From: Azonexus fungiphilus
GTDB lineage: Bacteria > Pseudomonadota > Gammaproteobacteria > Burkholderiales > Rhodocyclaceae
Reading direction: 5' to 3'
Length of the DNA: 64,000 bases
NCBI RefSeq assembly: GCF_003634965.1
Contig: NZ_RBXP01000003.1
Location: 27,332-91,331, forward strand
Shown one piece after another: positions 45,145 through 55,987 of this stretch; position 1 is the stretch's first letter, and each line of letters opens with the position of its first letter. The notes under the pieces were generated by a model that worked only from the letters and a program-made list of their open reading frames with translations, had not been told where the DNA came from and did no database searches. A program made the position numbers and the translations under genes.

Positions 45145-46662
45145 ATGGGATGGTTCGGAAACAACGCCTCGCTCGACCGGATCGACCGCGACATCGCGGC
45201 GATCGCCGACGGTCGTGCGGATCTCGCCCAGCCCGTGGCCAGCACGGGCAATGACGCCACGGGTCGGATCGCGGGCAACCTCAACCGCTTCTTCGCGCGC
45301 ATCCGCGGCCTGATCACCCACGCCCGCGCAAGCAGCGTCAGCATCGCCTCCGACGCCGCGCGGATGAACCACCTGGTGCAGCTGACCGGCGATGCCGTCC
45401 GCCGCCAGGAAGCACTGGCCGCCGACATCTTCGAATCGAGCAACCGGGTCACCATCGCCGTCGGCGAGGTGGCGATGAACGCCGACGCGATCCAGGCCTC
45501 GACGCAGAACAACCTCGACCTGGCGCAGCGCTCGCTGTCGCAGATGGAAACGGTGGCGAGCACGATGCGCTCGACCAACCAGCACATCGAGCATTTCTCG
45601 ACGACGGTCGGCGAACTGCACACCAGCTCGATGAAGATCAACGAGATCGTCTCGCTGATCAACGACATTTCCGACCAGACCAACCTGCTCGCCCTCAACG
45701 CGGCGATCGAAGCCGCCCGCGCCGGCGAAGCCGGGCGCGGGTTCGCGGTGGTTGCCGACGAAGTCCGCAAGCTGGCCGAAAAGGTCAAGACGGCGACCCA
45801 GGTGATCGGCCAGAACACCCAGTCGATGATCAACCTGGTCGCCGACACCTCGGAAAAGACCCAGACCATCGTCAGCGAGGTTACCCGCGCCAACGAATAC
45901 GTCGAAACCTCGGCCAGCGACCTCGGCACGATGGTCGGCGATTTCAAGCGCACGACCGAACAGCTGGCGACCATCGCCAGCGCGATCTACAACCTGCGCG
46001 AGAGCAACGAGGCGATTCACCACGAGGTCGAGGAAATCCGCAATCACTCGGTGGATATCTCGGGACGGATGAAACAGTGCCAGGAGTCGGCCAGGACGCT
46101 GCGCGAATCGACCGAGGACCTGCAATGCACGCTGGCCGATTTCCGCACCGGCAACAGCATGTTCGACACCCTGCATGACCGCTGCGCCGACTTCCGCGAC
46201 CAGGTCGCCGGCATCCTGCAGCGTCTCGCCGAACGTGGCGTCAATGTCTTTGACCAGGCCTACAAGGACATCCCCGGCTCCAACCCGAAACGTTTCACCA
46301 CCACCTACGACGGCCAGTGCGACAGCGAGCTGACCGCGCTCTACGACCGCCTGCTGGTAGACGTACCCGGCCTGGTCTATTCACTGGCGGTGGACAGCAA
46401 CGGCTACGCGCCGGCGCACAACGGCATTTTCTCCAACCCGCCCAGCGGGGACCCCGCGGCCGATCTGACCAAGTGCCGGCACAAGCGCATCTTCAGCGAT
46501 CCGGTCGGTCTCAAGCTGGCCAAGAACCAGAAGTCGTCGCTGTTCCAGACCTACGTCCGCGATACCGGCGAAATCCTCAACGACCTGTCGATGCCGATCG
46601 TCATCAACGGCCGCCACTGGGGCGCCGTACGCATCGGCTTCAAGAGCGAGCTGGTCGCCTGA
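45145..46662 (+). CDS. Soluble methyl-accepting chemotaxis-type protein with C-terminal sensor-like domain
   Basis: A 505-residue chemoreceptor with no transmembrane helix or signal peptide. The signalling hairpin is at residues 164–212 ([39 protein letters not shown]) within long coiled coils from residue 40 to 345. A separate C-terminal domain (about 350–505) resembles the ligand-binding fold found in some soluble receptors ([34 protein letters not shown]). The input domain thus follows the output domain, the reverse of usual receptors. The ribosome site is GGAGACA. The end is 1 base from that of convergent dnaE. Confidence 0.9.
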   Translation: MGWFGNNASLDRIDRDIAAIADGRADLAQPVASTGNDATGRIAGNLNRFFARIRGLITHARASSVSIASDAARMNHLVQLTGDAVRRQEALAADIFESSNRVTIAVGEVAMNADAIQASTQNNLDLAQRSLSQMETVASTMRSTNQHIEHFSTTVGELHTSSMKINEIVSLINDISDQTNLLALNAAIEAARAGEAGRGFAVVADEVRKLAEKVKTATQVIGQNTQSMINLVADTSEKTQTIVSEVTRANEYVETSASDLGTMVGDFKRTTEQLATIASAIYNLRESNEAIHHEVEEIRNHSVDISGRMKQCQESARTLRESTEDLQCTLADFRTGNSMFDTLHDRCADFRDQVAGILQRLAERGVNVFDQAYKDIPGSNPKRFTTTYDGQCDSELTALYDRLLVDVPGLVYSLAVDSNGYAPAHNGIFSNPPSGDPAADLTKCRHKRIFSDPVGLKLAKNQKSSLFQTYVRDTGEILNDLSMPIVINGRHWGAVRIGFKSELVA

Positions 46663-46663
46663 G

Positions 46664-49600
46664 TCAGTAGACGATCTCGACGTTTTCCGGCTGCAGCCAG
46701 CCGGAAAGCGCGTCGATCAGGGCATCGTCGAGACGCACCCGCAAGGCCTGGCCAAGCTGCAGTTCGCACTCGGCGCTGGCGTTGCGGTAGCGGATGCGCA
46801 CCGCCGCCGGCCCCGGGGCAAACGGCTGCAGCAGGGCGCGCAGACGATGCGCATCTGAACTGCCGTTCATCTTCAGCATCAGGTGCTTGGCAAAGCGCGC
46901 CCGCGCCTCGCCGATGGTCAGCAGCTTGTCGGCCACGACACGGTTGCCGCCGGAAAAATCGTCGTAGCTGACCTTGCCCTCGATGACCAGAACCTCGTCG
47001 GTGACGATCTTGGCCCGCTCGGCCTCGAACAATTCGTTGAACACCGAGACCTCGACCATCGCCGTGCCGTCATCGACCTGGACGAAAAGCATCTTGCCGC
47101 GCCGGGTCATCTGCGTGCGCACGCCGACGACGATACCGGCGAGCACGGTCATTTCCTTGGCCGGCTCGAGGCGATTCAACGGTCGACGGACAAAACGGGC
47201 CAATTCCCGCTTGCAGGTGTTGTAGGGGTGGCCGGAGAAGAAGAAACCGAGCGCGGTCTTTTCCTCCATCAGTTGCGTCTTCTCGTCCCAGGGTTTGACC
47301 GTCAGGTACTGCGGCGCATGCGCCTCGGCGACATCGCCGATGTCGAACAGGCTGGTCTGCATCGCGTTGCGTTCGACCTGCTCGGCGTACTCCATGGCGA
47401 TGCCGACCGAGGCGATCAGCTTGTGGCGGTCGGCATCGATGCTGTCGAAGGCACCGGCCTTGATCAGCGCCTCGATGGTGCGACGGTTGACCATGCGCTT
47501 GTCGCAGCGCTGGCAGAAATCGAACAGGTCCTTGAACGGGCCACCGGCCTCGCGCGCGCGCAGGATGTCGTTGACCGCCTGCTCGCCGGTCCCCTTGACC
47601 GCCCCCAGTCCGTAGCGGATGGTTTCGCGGTCGACCGGTTCGAAGCGATAGGCCGAGGCATTGACGTCTGGACCGAGGACCTTGACCTTGTTGGCGACGG
47701 TGTCCTCGTAGAAAATCTTGACCGTGTCGGTGTTGTCCATGTCGGAGGACATGGTCGCCGCCATGAAGGCCGCGCAGTGGTATTTCTTCAGCCAGGCGGT
47801 GTGATAGGTGACGACGGCGTAGGCGGCGGTGTGCGACTTGTTGAAGCCGTACTCCGCGAACTTGGTCATCAGGTCGAACAGCTGCTCGGCCAGCGCCGGA
47901 TCGTAGCCCTTTTCCCTGGCCCCGGCGGCGATCGTCTCGCGGTGCTTGGCCATTTCCTCGGGCTTCTTCTTGCCCATCGCCCGGCGCAGCATGTCGGCAC
48001 CACCGAGGGTGTAGCCGCCGATGATCTGCGAGATCTGCATGACCTGTTCCTGATACACGATGACGCCGTAGGTCGGCGCCAGGCAGGCGGTCAGGTCGGG
48101 GTGGAAATAATCGATGGCCTGCTGGCCCTTTTTCCGCAGGATGAAGTCGTCCACCATCCCGGAGCCGAGCGGGCCGGGACGATAGAGCGCGAGCACGGCG
48201 ATGATGTCTTCGAAACGGTCGGGGGCGAGCTTCTTCAGGAGCTTCTTCATGCCCTCGGATTCGACCTGGAAGATCGCCGTGGTGTTGGCGTCCTTGAGGA
48301 TCTGGTAGGCCCCGGGGTCCTCGAAGCCGAGCGACATCAGGTCGAGCTTCTCGCCGGTCATGCGCTCGATGTACTTGAGCGCCAGTTCGATAATCGTCAG
48401 GTTGCGCAGGCCGAGGAAGTCGAACTTCACCAGACCGGCCTTCTCGACGTCGTCCTTGTCGAACTGCGAGACGGGCGAGGCGTCGGCGCCGGTGGCCTGG
48501 TAGATCGGGCAGAAGTCGGTGATCTTGCCCGGCGCGATGAGCACGCCGCCGGCGTGCATGCCGACGTTGCGGGTGAGATCCTCGAGGCGGCTGGCCAGGT
48601 CGAACAGCTCGCGGATGGTTTCGCCGTCGCCGTCGCCTTCCATCATCTCGCGCAGCTGCGGTTCCTGCTCGAGCGCCTCGGCCAGCGACACCGGCTTGTT
48701 CTGGACGATCGGAATCAGCTTCGAGATGCGGTCGCACATCGAATAAGGCAGACCGAACACGCGGCCGACGTCGCGGATCACCGCCTTCGACGACATCGTA
48801 CCGAAGGTGGCGATCTGGCTGACCGCCTCGGCGCCGTAGTGCTCGCGCACGTATTCGATGACGCGCCAGCGGTTGTCCTGGCAGAAGTCGACGTCGAAGT
48901 CGGGCATCGAGACCCGTTCCGGATTCAGGAAGCGCTCGAACAGCAGCGCGTAGGCGAGCGGATCGAGGTCGGTGATGCGCAGCGAGTAGGCGACCAGCGA
49001 ACCGGCGCCCGAACCCCGGCCGGGGCCAACCGGGACCCCGTTGTGCTTGGCCCAGTTGATGAAGTCGGCAACGATCAGGAAGTAGCCCGGGAAGCCCATC
49101 TGGATGATGGTGTTGCACTCGAACTTCAGGCGCTCGTCGTACTCCGGCCGCCGCTGCGCCCTGACCTCGGGATCGGGATAGAGTTCGACCAGCCGCTTTT
49201 CCAGTCCCTGCTCGGCTTCGTGCACCAGGAACTGGTCGATGGTCATCCCCTCCGGGATCGGGAAATTGGGCAGGAAGTTCTTGCCCAGCGTCATCTCGAT
49301 ATTGCAGCGGCGGGCGATTTCCAGCGTATTTTCGAGGGCTTCCGGCAGGTCGGCGAAAAGCTCGACCATCTCCGCCTGGCTCTTGAAATACTGTTCCTCG
49401 GTATAGATCTTCGGCCGCCGGTGGTCGCCGAGCACGTAGCCCTCGGCGATGCAGACCCGCGCCTCGTGGGCACGGAAATCGTCGCGGCCCATGAACTGGA
49501 TCGGATGCGTGGCGACCAGCGGCAGGCCGGTTTCGCCGGCCAGATCGGCGGTCTGCTGGACGATCGCTTCCTGCTGTGCCTGGCCGTAGCGTTGCACCTC

Positions 49601-50107
49601 GAGGTAGAAAGCGCCGGGGAAGATCCGCTCCCAGGCCTGCGCACGCTCGCCGGCCAGTTCGAAATTGCCGTTCAGCAGGGCCTCGCCGACATCGCCGAGG
49701 TGCGCGCCGGAGAGCGCGATCAGGCCGTCGCAGCCGATCTCGGACAACCATTCGCGGCGGATCTCGGCACGGTCGCGGCGACCGTCGACGGTGTAGGCGC
49801 GGGTCAGCAACTCGCACAACTGCTGGTAACCCTTGCGATCGCGCACCAGCAGCAGCAGGCGATAGGGGTCCTCGGGCGATTCCGGGTTGGTGATCCAGAC
49901 GTCGGCGCCGGCAACCGGCTTGACGCCCTTGCCGCGGGCGCCGGTATAGAACTTGACCAGGCCGAACAGGTTGCCGAGGTCGGTCAGCGCCAGGGCCGGC
50001 ATGCCGTCGGCGGCCGCCCGCTTGACGGCATCGCCGATGCGGACGATGCCGTCGGTGACCGAATATTCCGAGTGAAGACGAAGATGGACGTAGCGCGGCG
50101 AGTTCAT
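46664..50107 (-). CDS. dnaE: DNA polymerase III alpha subunit
   Basis: Replicative polymerase catalytic subunit, 1147 residues, normal length. It has an N-terminal PHP domain (VHLRLHSEYSVTDGIV, residues 7–22), a catalytic palm with the aspartates in SMPDFDVDFCQDNR near residue 405, the finger block YRPGPLGSGMVDDF, an HhH region near 830–870, and an OB-fold (TVLAGIVVGVRTQMTRRGKMLFVQVDDG) near residue 970. The tail is shorter than in E. coli DnaE. It stands alone as a transcription unit; benE lies 25 bp upstream on the same strand. Confidence 0.98.
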   Translation of the reverse strand: MNSPRYVHLRLHSEYSVTDGIVRIGDAVKRAAADGMPALALTDLGNLFGLVKFYTGARGKGVKPVAGADVWITNPESPEDPYRLLLLVRDRKGYQQLCELLTRAYTVDGRRDRAEIRREWLSEIGCDGLIALSGAHLGDVGEALLNGNFELAGERAQAWERIFPGAFYLEVQRYGQAQQEAIVQQTADLAGETGLPLVATHPIQFMGRDDFRAHEARVCIAEGYVLGDHRRPKIYTEEQYFKSQAEMVELFADLPEALENTLEIARRCNIEMTLGKNFLPNFPIPEGMTIDQFLVHEAEQGLEKRLVELYPDPEVRAQRRPEYDERLKFECNTIIQMGFPGYFLIVADFINWAKHNGVPVGPGRGSGAGSLVAYSLRITDLDPLAYALLFERFLNPERVSMPDFDVDFCQDNRWRVIEYVREHYGAEAVSQIATFGTMSSKAVIRDVGRVFGLPYSMCDRISKLIPIVQNKPVSLAEALEQEPQLREMMEGDGDGETIRELFDLASRLEDLTRNVGMHAGGVLIAPGKITDFCPIYQATGADASPVSQFDKDDVEKAGLVKFDFLGLRNLTIIELALKYIERMTGEKLDLMSLGFEDPGAYQILKDANTTAIFQVESEGMKKLLKKLAPDRFEDIIAVLALYRPGPLGSGMVDDFILRKKGQQAIDYFHPDLTACLAPTYGVIVYQEQVMQISQIIGGYTLGGADMLRRAMGKKKPEEMAKHRETIAAGAREKGYDPALAEQLFDLMTKFAEYGFNKSHTAAYAVVTYHTAWLKKYHCAAFMAATMSSDMDNTDTVKIFYEDTVANKVKVLGPDVNASAYRFEPVDRETIRYGLGAVKGTGEQAVNDILRAREAGGPFKDLFDFCQRCDKRMVNRRTIEALIKAGAFDSIDADRHKLIASVGIAMEYAEQVERNAMQTSLFDIGDVAEAHAPQYLTVKPWDEKTQLMEEKTALGFFFSGHPYNTCKRELARFVRRPLNRLEPAKEMTVLAGIVVGVRTQMTRRGKMLFVQVDDGTAMVEVSVFNELFEAERAKIVTDEVLVIEGKVSYDDFSGGNRVVADKLLTIGEARARFAKHLMLKMNGSSDAHRLRALLQPFAPGPAAVRIRYRNASAECELQLGQALRVRLDDALIDALSGWLQPENVEIVY

Positions 50108-50132
50108 CTCTGGGATTTTAACCCGGGCGGGC

Positions 50133-51287
50133 TCATCGCGGCGGCCAGGCCTTCAGCACCAGCATCCCGAGCACCAGCCCCCAGAAGGCGCTGCCGATGC
50201 CGAACAGCGAAATGCCTGATGCCGTACACAGGAAGGTCACCAGCGCCGCCTCGCGTTCGCGCTCTTCGGCCAGCGCCGCGCCGAGGCTGTTGCCGATCGT
50301 GCCGAGCAGGGCCAGGCCGGCGATCGCCGCAACCAGCGCTGCCGGCAAGGCGGTGAACAGGCCGGCCACGGTCGCCCCGAAGAGGCCGGTCAGCAGGTAG
50401 AACAGGCCAGCCCAGATGGCGGCACGGTAGCGTTGCGCCGGATCGGGATCGGCGGCCGGACTCATGCAGATGGCGGCGGTGATCGCCGCCAGGTTGAAGG
50501 CAAAGCCGCCGAACGGAGCCAGCACCAGGCCAGCGAGGCCGGTCCAGGTGATCAGCGGCGAGGCCGGTGTCGCATAACCGTTGGCACGGAGCACGGCCAA
50601 GCCGGGCAGGTTCTGGCTGGCCATGGTGACGACGAACAGCGGCAGGCCGACGCCGATCAGCGTGGTCAGGGAAAACGTCGGCGTCGTCCACACCGGCATG
50701 GCCAGCGTCAGGGCCAGACCACCCGTCTCGATCATGCCACTGCCGGCAGCGCAGAGCAGGCCGGCGAGAAAGGCCAGCGGCACCGCATAGCGCGGCAGCC
50801 AGCGCTTGCCGCCGAGGTAAACGACGAACATCAGGCCGACCAGCAGCAACTGCCCGGCCAGCGAAGTGAACAGGGCCAGCCCGAAACGCGTCAGGACACC
50901 GGCAAGCAGTGCCGCCGCCAGCGTCTTCGGGACATGGCGCATGATCGCGTCGAACAGCCCGAAAACGCCGCAGGCAACGATCAGCGCCGAGGCAAACAGG
51001 AATGCGCCGATCGCTTCGGCCATCGGCACACCGACCAGGCCGCTGGCAAGCAACGCGGCGCCCGGCGTCGACCAGGCGGTGAGGACCGGAGCGCGAAAAC
51101 GCAGCGACAGGCCGACCGAGGTGGCGAACATGCCGATACCTAGGGCCCACAGCCAGGAGCCGATATCGGCAGCCGAACCGCCGGCGGCGCTGGCCGCCTG
51201 AAAGACGATCGCGGCGGAACTGGTGTAGCCGACGAGGACGGCGATGAAGCCGGCGCTCAGGTGCGAGGGCGAAAACAGGCGGCGCAT
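50133..51287 (-). CDS. benE: BenE-family benzoate/proton symporter-like protein
   Basis: A 384-residue membrane protein with about 11–12 hydrophobic segments. Family marks are the N-terminal SAGFIAVLVGYTSSAAIVFQAA, TAWSTPGAALL near residue 72, FGGFAFNLAAITAAICM, and a final NSLGAALAEEREREAALVTFL. Members carry benzoate or related compounds. No benzoate catabolic genes are in the window, so the substrate is uncertain. It precedes dnaE and is divergent from the hydratase gene (108 bp). Confidence 0.9.
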   Translation of the reverse strand: MRRLFSPSHLSAGFIAVLVGYTSSAAIVFQAASAAGGSAADIGSWLWALGIGMFATSVGLSLRFRAPVLTAWSTPGAALLASGLVGVPMAEAIGAFLFASALIVACGVFGLFDAIMRHVPKTLAAALLAGVLTRFGLALFTSLAGQLLLVGLMFVVYLGGKRWLPRYAVPLAFLAGLLCAAGSGMIETGGLALTLAMPVWTTPTFSLTTLIGVGLPLFVVTMASQNLPGLAVLRANGYATPASPLITWTGLAGLVLAPFGGFAFNLAAITAAICMSPAADPDPAQRYRAAIWAGLFYLLTGLFGATVAGLFTALPAALVAAIAGLALLGTIGNSLGAALAEEREREAALVTFLCTASGISLFGIGSAFWGLVLGMLVLKAWPPR

Positions 51288-51395
51288 CGAGAAAAGCTCC
51301 CTGAAAACAGCCCGGCATCATAGCAGCCCGGCGCCGGCTGGAGCAGCCAGCCCGAATCGGCTACATTGACCGCACACCAACAACGAGGAGACCTC

Positions 51396-52187
<792 letters not shown>

Positions 52188-54749
52188 TCAGGCCGCCGGC
52201 GGCAACCAGTCCCGGGCGATCACGTCCGGGGCCGGGCGACCGATGTAGTAACCCTGGGCGCGATGGATTTCCATCCGCTCGAGTTCGTGCAGCACTTCCG
52301 GCGACTCGACGTACTCGGCGACGACGGCGATGCCCATCTCGCGCGCCAGCGAGCGGATGCTGGTGACGAAGGTACGGTCCTTGTCGCTGTTGAGCATGTT
52401 GGCGATGAAATCGCCCTCGATCTTCAGGTAGTCGATCGGGAAACGCCGCAGGTAGTGGAAGGACGAGAACCCGGAGCCGAAGTCGTCGATCGCCAGCTTG
52501 AAACCGTCGGCCTTCAGGTCGAGCAGGAAACGCTCGAGCAGTGCCAGGTTCTTGACCGTGTCGCGCTCGGTGATCTCGAACACGATGCGCTCGGGCGCCA
52601 CGTCGCTGGCCGCGATGATGCGGCGCAGGTCGCGGGCGAACTCGCTGAACACCAGGGCGCGCGGCGACAGGTTGACGAAGATCTCGCCGTCATGCCCTTG
52701 CTTCGACAGCGAGGCCAGCGCCCGCTCGAGGACGAGCATGTCGAGGCGATGGATGACGCCGATCTTCTCGGCGATCTCGACGAACTCGTCGGCACGGATC
52801 ATCTGCCCCTCGAGGCTGATCCGCGACAACACCTCGTAAGCGACGACCTGGCGCGTGCCGACGTCGAGGATCGGCTGGAACCAGGGCACGACGCGCTGGT
52901 TCTCGATCGCCTCGATGACCATCAGGCTCTTCTGCGAGATGTCGCGGAAAATCTCGACGACGTCGTCCTGCGACGGCACCGCGACCTGGTCCTTGCCGGC
53001 CGCCTTGGCGCGATACATCATGTTGTCGGCGAACATCAGCAGGTCCTTGGTGCTGTCGGCGTGGTCCGGATAGACGGCCAGGCCGATCGATACCGTCCCG
53101 TGCAGGCGCACGCCTTCCGGGGTGACGATCTCGAGTTGCTCGACGGCATTGCGGATGCGCTGGGCGACGACGACGACGGTTTCCTGGGTCGCCTCCGGCA
53201 ACAGCGCGACGAACTCGTCGCCACCGTAACGGGCAAGGATGTCGCCGTCACGCAGGGCGCCCTGGACCTGGCGTGCGAAGCGCTGCAGGTAGGTATCGCC
53301 GACCGCGTGGCCATGGTTGTCGTTGACCAGCTTGAAGTTATCGAGGTCGATCAGCAGCAGGCCGAAGCTGTACCCGTGGCGCTGGGCGCGGCCGACCTCG
53401 TAGGACGACAGCTCCCAGAAGACACGCTGGTTGAACAGGTCGGTCAGCGGGTCGCGGGTGGCGTAGTACTCGAGGTCGCGGGTGTACTTGTAGATCGCCT
53501 TGACCGAACCGACGACGTTGAGCAGCGTCGACAGCACGCTTTCGACCACCAGGTAGCGGGTCTCGTCGTCGAGCACGCCGGCATGGACGCCGATGCCGAC
53601 GATACCGCCGATCTTCGGCTTGTCGACGAAGAAGGACTTGACCCGAACGGCGACCTCGTCCTCGCTCAACTCGACCAGCGGCCCGTCGCTGTTGGCGATG
53701 TGATGATGGATGGCAAAGGCGCCGCTGTCGGCGAAACTCGAGGTACGCAGCAATTCCTCGCGGATGTAGTGCTCCATCCGCCGCTTGGTCTCGGCGGTGA
53801 CCGGACCGAACCAGAAGACCTCGAGGTCGAACATCTCGTCGTCGATCTTGAAGATCGAGAACAGCGTATGCGCCGGCAGGATGCCGTTGATGTCGATGAG
53901 CAGTCGGCAGACGTACTCGCGCCAGTCGCGGACGACGTCGGCGGTGATCACGAATTTCTCGAGCAGGCCGATCTCGAAGGTCAGGATTTCCTTGTCCACG
54001 GCGATCCCGCGCAACTTGCCGAGCAGGGCACGCAGGGCAGCGTCGATGCGGTTCAGCTCGACGAAACCGAAATCGCGCTCGGCGACGGCCAGTGCCTTCA
54101 GGTCGGCGACCGCGCCAACCTTTTCAAACTCTTCCTGGAGACTCTCGACTGCGCCTTCGATGCGGCGTCCCACCCACCAGACGGCTGCGCCGGCAAACAG
54201 GCCAGCCAGCGGCAGCATCGCGGCGAAGGCGAGGAGCAGTTCGCGGCGCGCATCGGCGAGCAGGCCGGCGTATTGCTGACGCACCTCGATGGCGCCAAGG
54301 GCAACACCGGGCGTGGCGTTGGCGTGGCACTTCAGGCAGCGCTCGTCGGCGATCAGCGGGTAGATGTGGCGGGCTTCCTCGCTGCTGTCGATGCGCAGCG
54401 AGCGGCCGCTGGCCATCGCCTCGCGCAGCGCATCGTCGAGATCGGGCTGGGCGATCACGCCGTAGACATCGACCACCAGCGGACCGCGATAGACCTGCAC
54501 CTGCATGCTGCTGCCATCGCCGGAACTGGCCATGCCACGCAGGAAGTCGTCGGCCTGACTGCGGCTCCAGCCCTGGCTCATCAGCTGGTACATCGCGGCA
54601 AAGGTGATCCGGGTCGCCGCATCCGAGGCGCGTGCGGCATTGGTCCGCACGATGTTGTCGAAAACCCGGTCGAGCGACCAGTAGGCACCGCCGAAAAACA
54701 GGGCGGCAACAACCGCCGATGTCGCCAGAATGAATCGGTTAATGCGCAT
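52188..54749 (-). CDS. Membrane GGDEF–EAL protein with c-type haem-like periplasmic sensor
   Basis: c-di-GMP enzyme of 853 residues. Transmembrane helix 1 is residues 5–25 and helix 2 is 171–193. Between them lies a DUF3365/Tll0287-like domain with a haem c motif CLKCH (Cys138, Cys141, His142). A GAF-like cytoplasmic region (about 245–430) follows. The GGDEF domain has RYGGDEF, with an inhibitory I-site RDGD exactly five residues ahead. The EAL domain has YEVL in place of EAL, plus NLSP, FEITERD, IDDFGSGFSSF and KIEGDF. Both catalytic domains look intact; I infer redox or gas control through the haem site. The start is the ATG after GGGAGAAC. Confidence 0.9.
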   Translation of the reverse strand: MRINRFILATSAVVAALFFGGAYWSLDRVFDNIVRTNAARASDAATRITFAAMYQLMSQGWSRSQADDFLRGMASSGDGSSMQVQVYRGPLVVDVYGVIAQPDLDDALREAMASGRSLRIDSSEEARHIYPLIADERCLKCHANATPGVALGAIEVRQQYAGLLADARRELLLAFAAMLPLAGLFAGAAVWWVGRRIEGAVESLQEEFEKVGAVADLKALAVAERDFGFVELNRIDAALRALLGKLRGIAVDKEILTFEIGLLEKFVITADVVRDWREYVCRLLIDINGILPAHTLFSIFKIDDEMFDLEVFWFGPVTAETKRRMEHYIREELLRTSSFADSGAFAIHHHIANSDGPLVELSEDEVAVRVKSFFVDKPKIGGIVGIGVHAGVLDDETRYLVVESVLSTLLNVVGSVKAIYKYTRDLEYYATRDPLTDLFNQRVFWELSSYEVGRAQRHGYSFGLLLIDLDNFKLVNDNHGHAVGDTYLQRFARQVQGALRDGDILARYGGDEFVALLPEATQETVVVVAQRIRNAVEQLEIVTPEGVRLHGTVSIGLAVYPDHADSTKDLLMFADNMMYRAKAAGKDQVAVPSQDDVVEIFRDISQKSLMVIEAIENQRVVPWFQPILDVGTRQVVAYEVLSRISLEGQMIRADEFVEIAEKIGVIHRLDMLVLERALASLSKQGHDGEIFVNLSPRALVFSEFARDLRRIIAASDVAPERIVFEITERDTVKNLALLERFLLDLKADGFKLAIDDFGSGFSSFHYLRRFPIDYLKIEGDFIANMLNSDKDRTFVTSIRSLAREMGIAVVAEYVESPEVLHELERMEIHRAQGYYIGRPAPDVIARDWLPPAA

Positions 54750-54865
54750 AACGTTCTCCCTGGGGCGCAAGATTATCACCAAACGCCCCCGCCGGACGCC
54801 CGGAAAGGCAAGCCAGCTGCGCCGGGAGCGTCATCCGGGCGATGCCGCCGGGTACAATCCGGGAC

Positions 54866-55987
54866 ATGTCGACCTTGTCCTTGTCCTGCCCGCCGAAACT
54901 TGCCCGCCACCTGGCCGCCCTTGCCTTCCTGGCAGCATTCGGCGCCGCCGTCTGGCGCCTGCCGCAGGTACCGGAGGTGCGCTTTGCGCCGGCGACGAAC
55001 GCCCCCACCCCCGCTGGCGCGGCCTGGATGCAGGTTGACATGCTGCCCGGCGTCGGCAAGTTCGCGGCCAGCCCCAGCCTGACCCTGCTCGCCGATGGCC
55101 GGGTCGCGGCCAGCTGGCTGTCGGCGACCGAGGGTTCGCTGGCGCAGGAAGCAATCTGGTTCTCGACGCTCGAAGCCGGCAGCTGGCAGCCCCCCTACAC
55201 GCTGACCACCCGCGACGAAACCGCCGGCAGCGTGTTCGCCCACATCCGCCAGATCGGCGCGCCGCTGCTGTGGCGCAACGGCGAATGGCTGCACCTCTGG
55301 TACACCGCCACGGCGATTGGCGGCCATGCCGGCCAGACCATCCTGCACACCCGCTCGGCCGACGACGGCGCCAGCTGGACGCGGCCGGCCCGCGTCGCCG
55401 CCGCGCCGTTCGGCAATGCCGGGATGCTGCTCGGCGGCCCGCCGGTGGCGCTGGCCGACGGCGGCATCGGCCTGGCGATCGGCCGCGACCTCTTCTCGCA
55501 GCACGGCGAATGGCTGCACCTCGACGCCGACGGCCGCATCCTGGCCAAGGCGCGCATTCCGCACGCGGGCGCGGCAACGGCACCGGCTGCCGTCGCCATC
55601 GACGCCGGCCGGGCATTGGCCTGGCTCGGCGACAGCACCGCCGGTACCGACAACGGCGGCGAAAACTGGCAAACACTGATGCAGTCGTCGCCGGCCAACC
55701 CGGAAACGCCGCGGGCCGTGCTGCGCCTGCCTGACGGCCGGCTGCTGCTGGCCGGCAACGCCGGCAGCGGACGCGGCTCGCTGGCCCTGTGGCTGGCCGA
55801 CCGTGAAGGCCGCGACTGGCGGCTGGTCCGTATCGTCGACCAGGCCGCCGACGCCGCTGCCGATTTCTCGGAACCGGCACTGCTGCTCGCTGCCGACGGC
55901 GGCATCCATCTCGCCTACGCGTGGCGTCGCCAGGGCATCCGCCATCTCCGCTTCAACGCCGCCTGGCTGGAGGCCAGCCAGCCATGA
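54866..55987 (+). CDS. Membrane-anchored BNR/sialidase-like beta-propeller protein
   Basis: A 373-residue protein with one N-terminal transmembrane or signal segment (about residues 13–33, HLAALAFLAAFGAAVW) followed by a predicted periplasmic beta-propeller of the sialidase/BNR_2 type. Repeats with S-x-D-x-G-x-x-W character are visible (TRSADDGASWTRP near residue 170, TDNGGENWQTL near residue 268). I cannot confirm sialidase catalytic residues, so activity is not claimed. The gene overlaps the next one (ATGA), so both are made together. A TACAAT at 54854–54859 is a possible -10 but is very close to the start. Confidence 0.78.
   Translation: MSTLSLSCPPKLARHLAALAFLAAFGAAVWRLPQVPEVRFAPATNAPTPAGAAWMQVDMLPGVGKFAASPSLTLLADGRVAASWLSATEGSLAQEAIWFSTLEAGSWQPPYTLTTRDETAGSVFAHIRQIGAPLLWRNGEWLHLWYTATAIGGHAGQTILHTRSADDGASWTRPARVAAAPFGNAGMLLGGPPVALADGGIGLAIGRDLFSQHGEWLHLDADGRILAKARIPHAGAATAPAAVAIDAGRALAWLGDSTAGTDNGGENWQTLMQSSPANPETPRAVLRLPDGRLLLAGNAGSGRGSLALWLADREGRDWRLVRIVDQAADAAADFSEPALLLAADGGIHLAYAWRRQGIRHLRFNAAWLEASQP

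Noticed and set aside
46883..50356. A long plus-strand open frame of over 1100 codons opposite dnaE
   Set aside because: It is antisense to an unmistakable dnaE gene, has no family resemblance, and is explained by the high GC at third codon positions that removes stop codons on the other strand.
52263..55082. A long plus-strand open frame opposite the GGDEF–EAL gene
   Set aside because: Its predicted protein is Asp/Gln/Val-rich without recognisable motifs, and the opposite strand encodes complete known domains.
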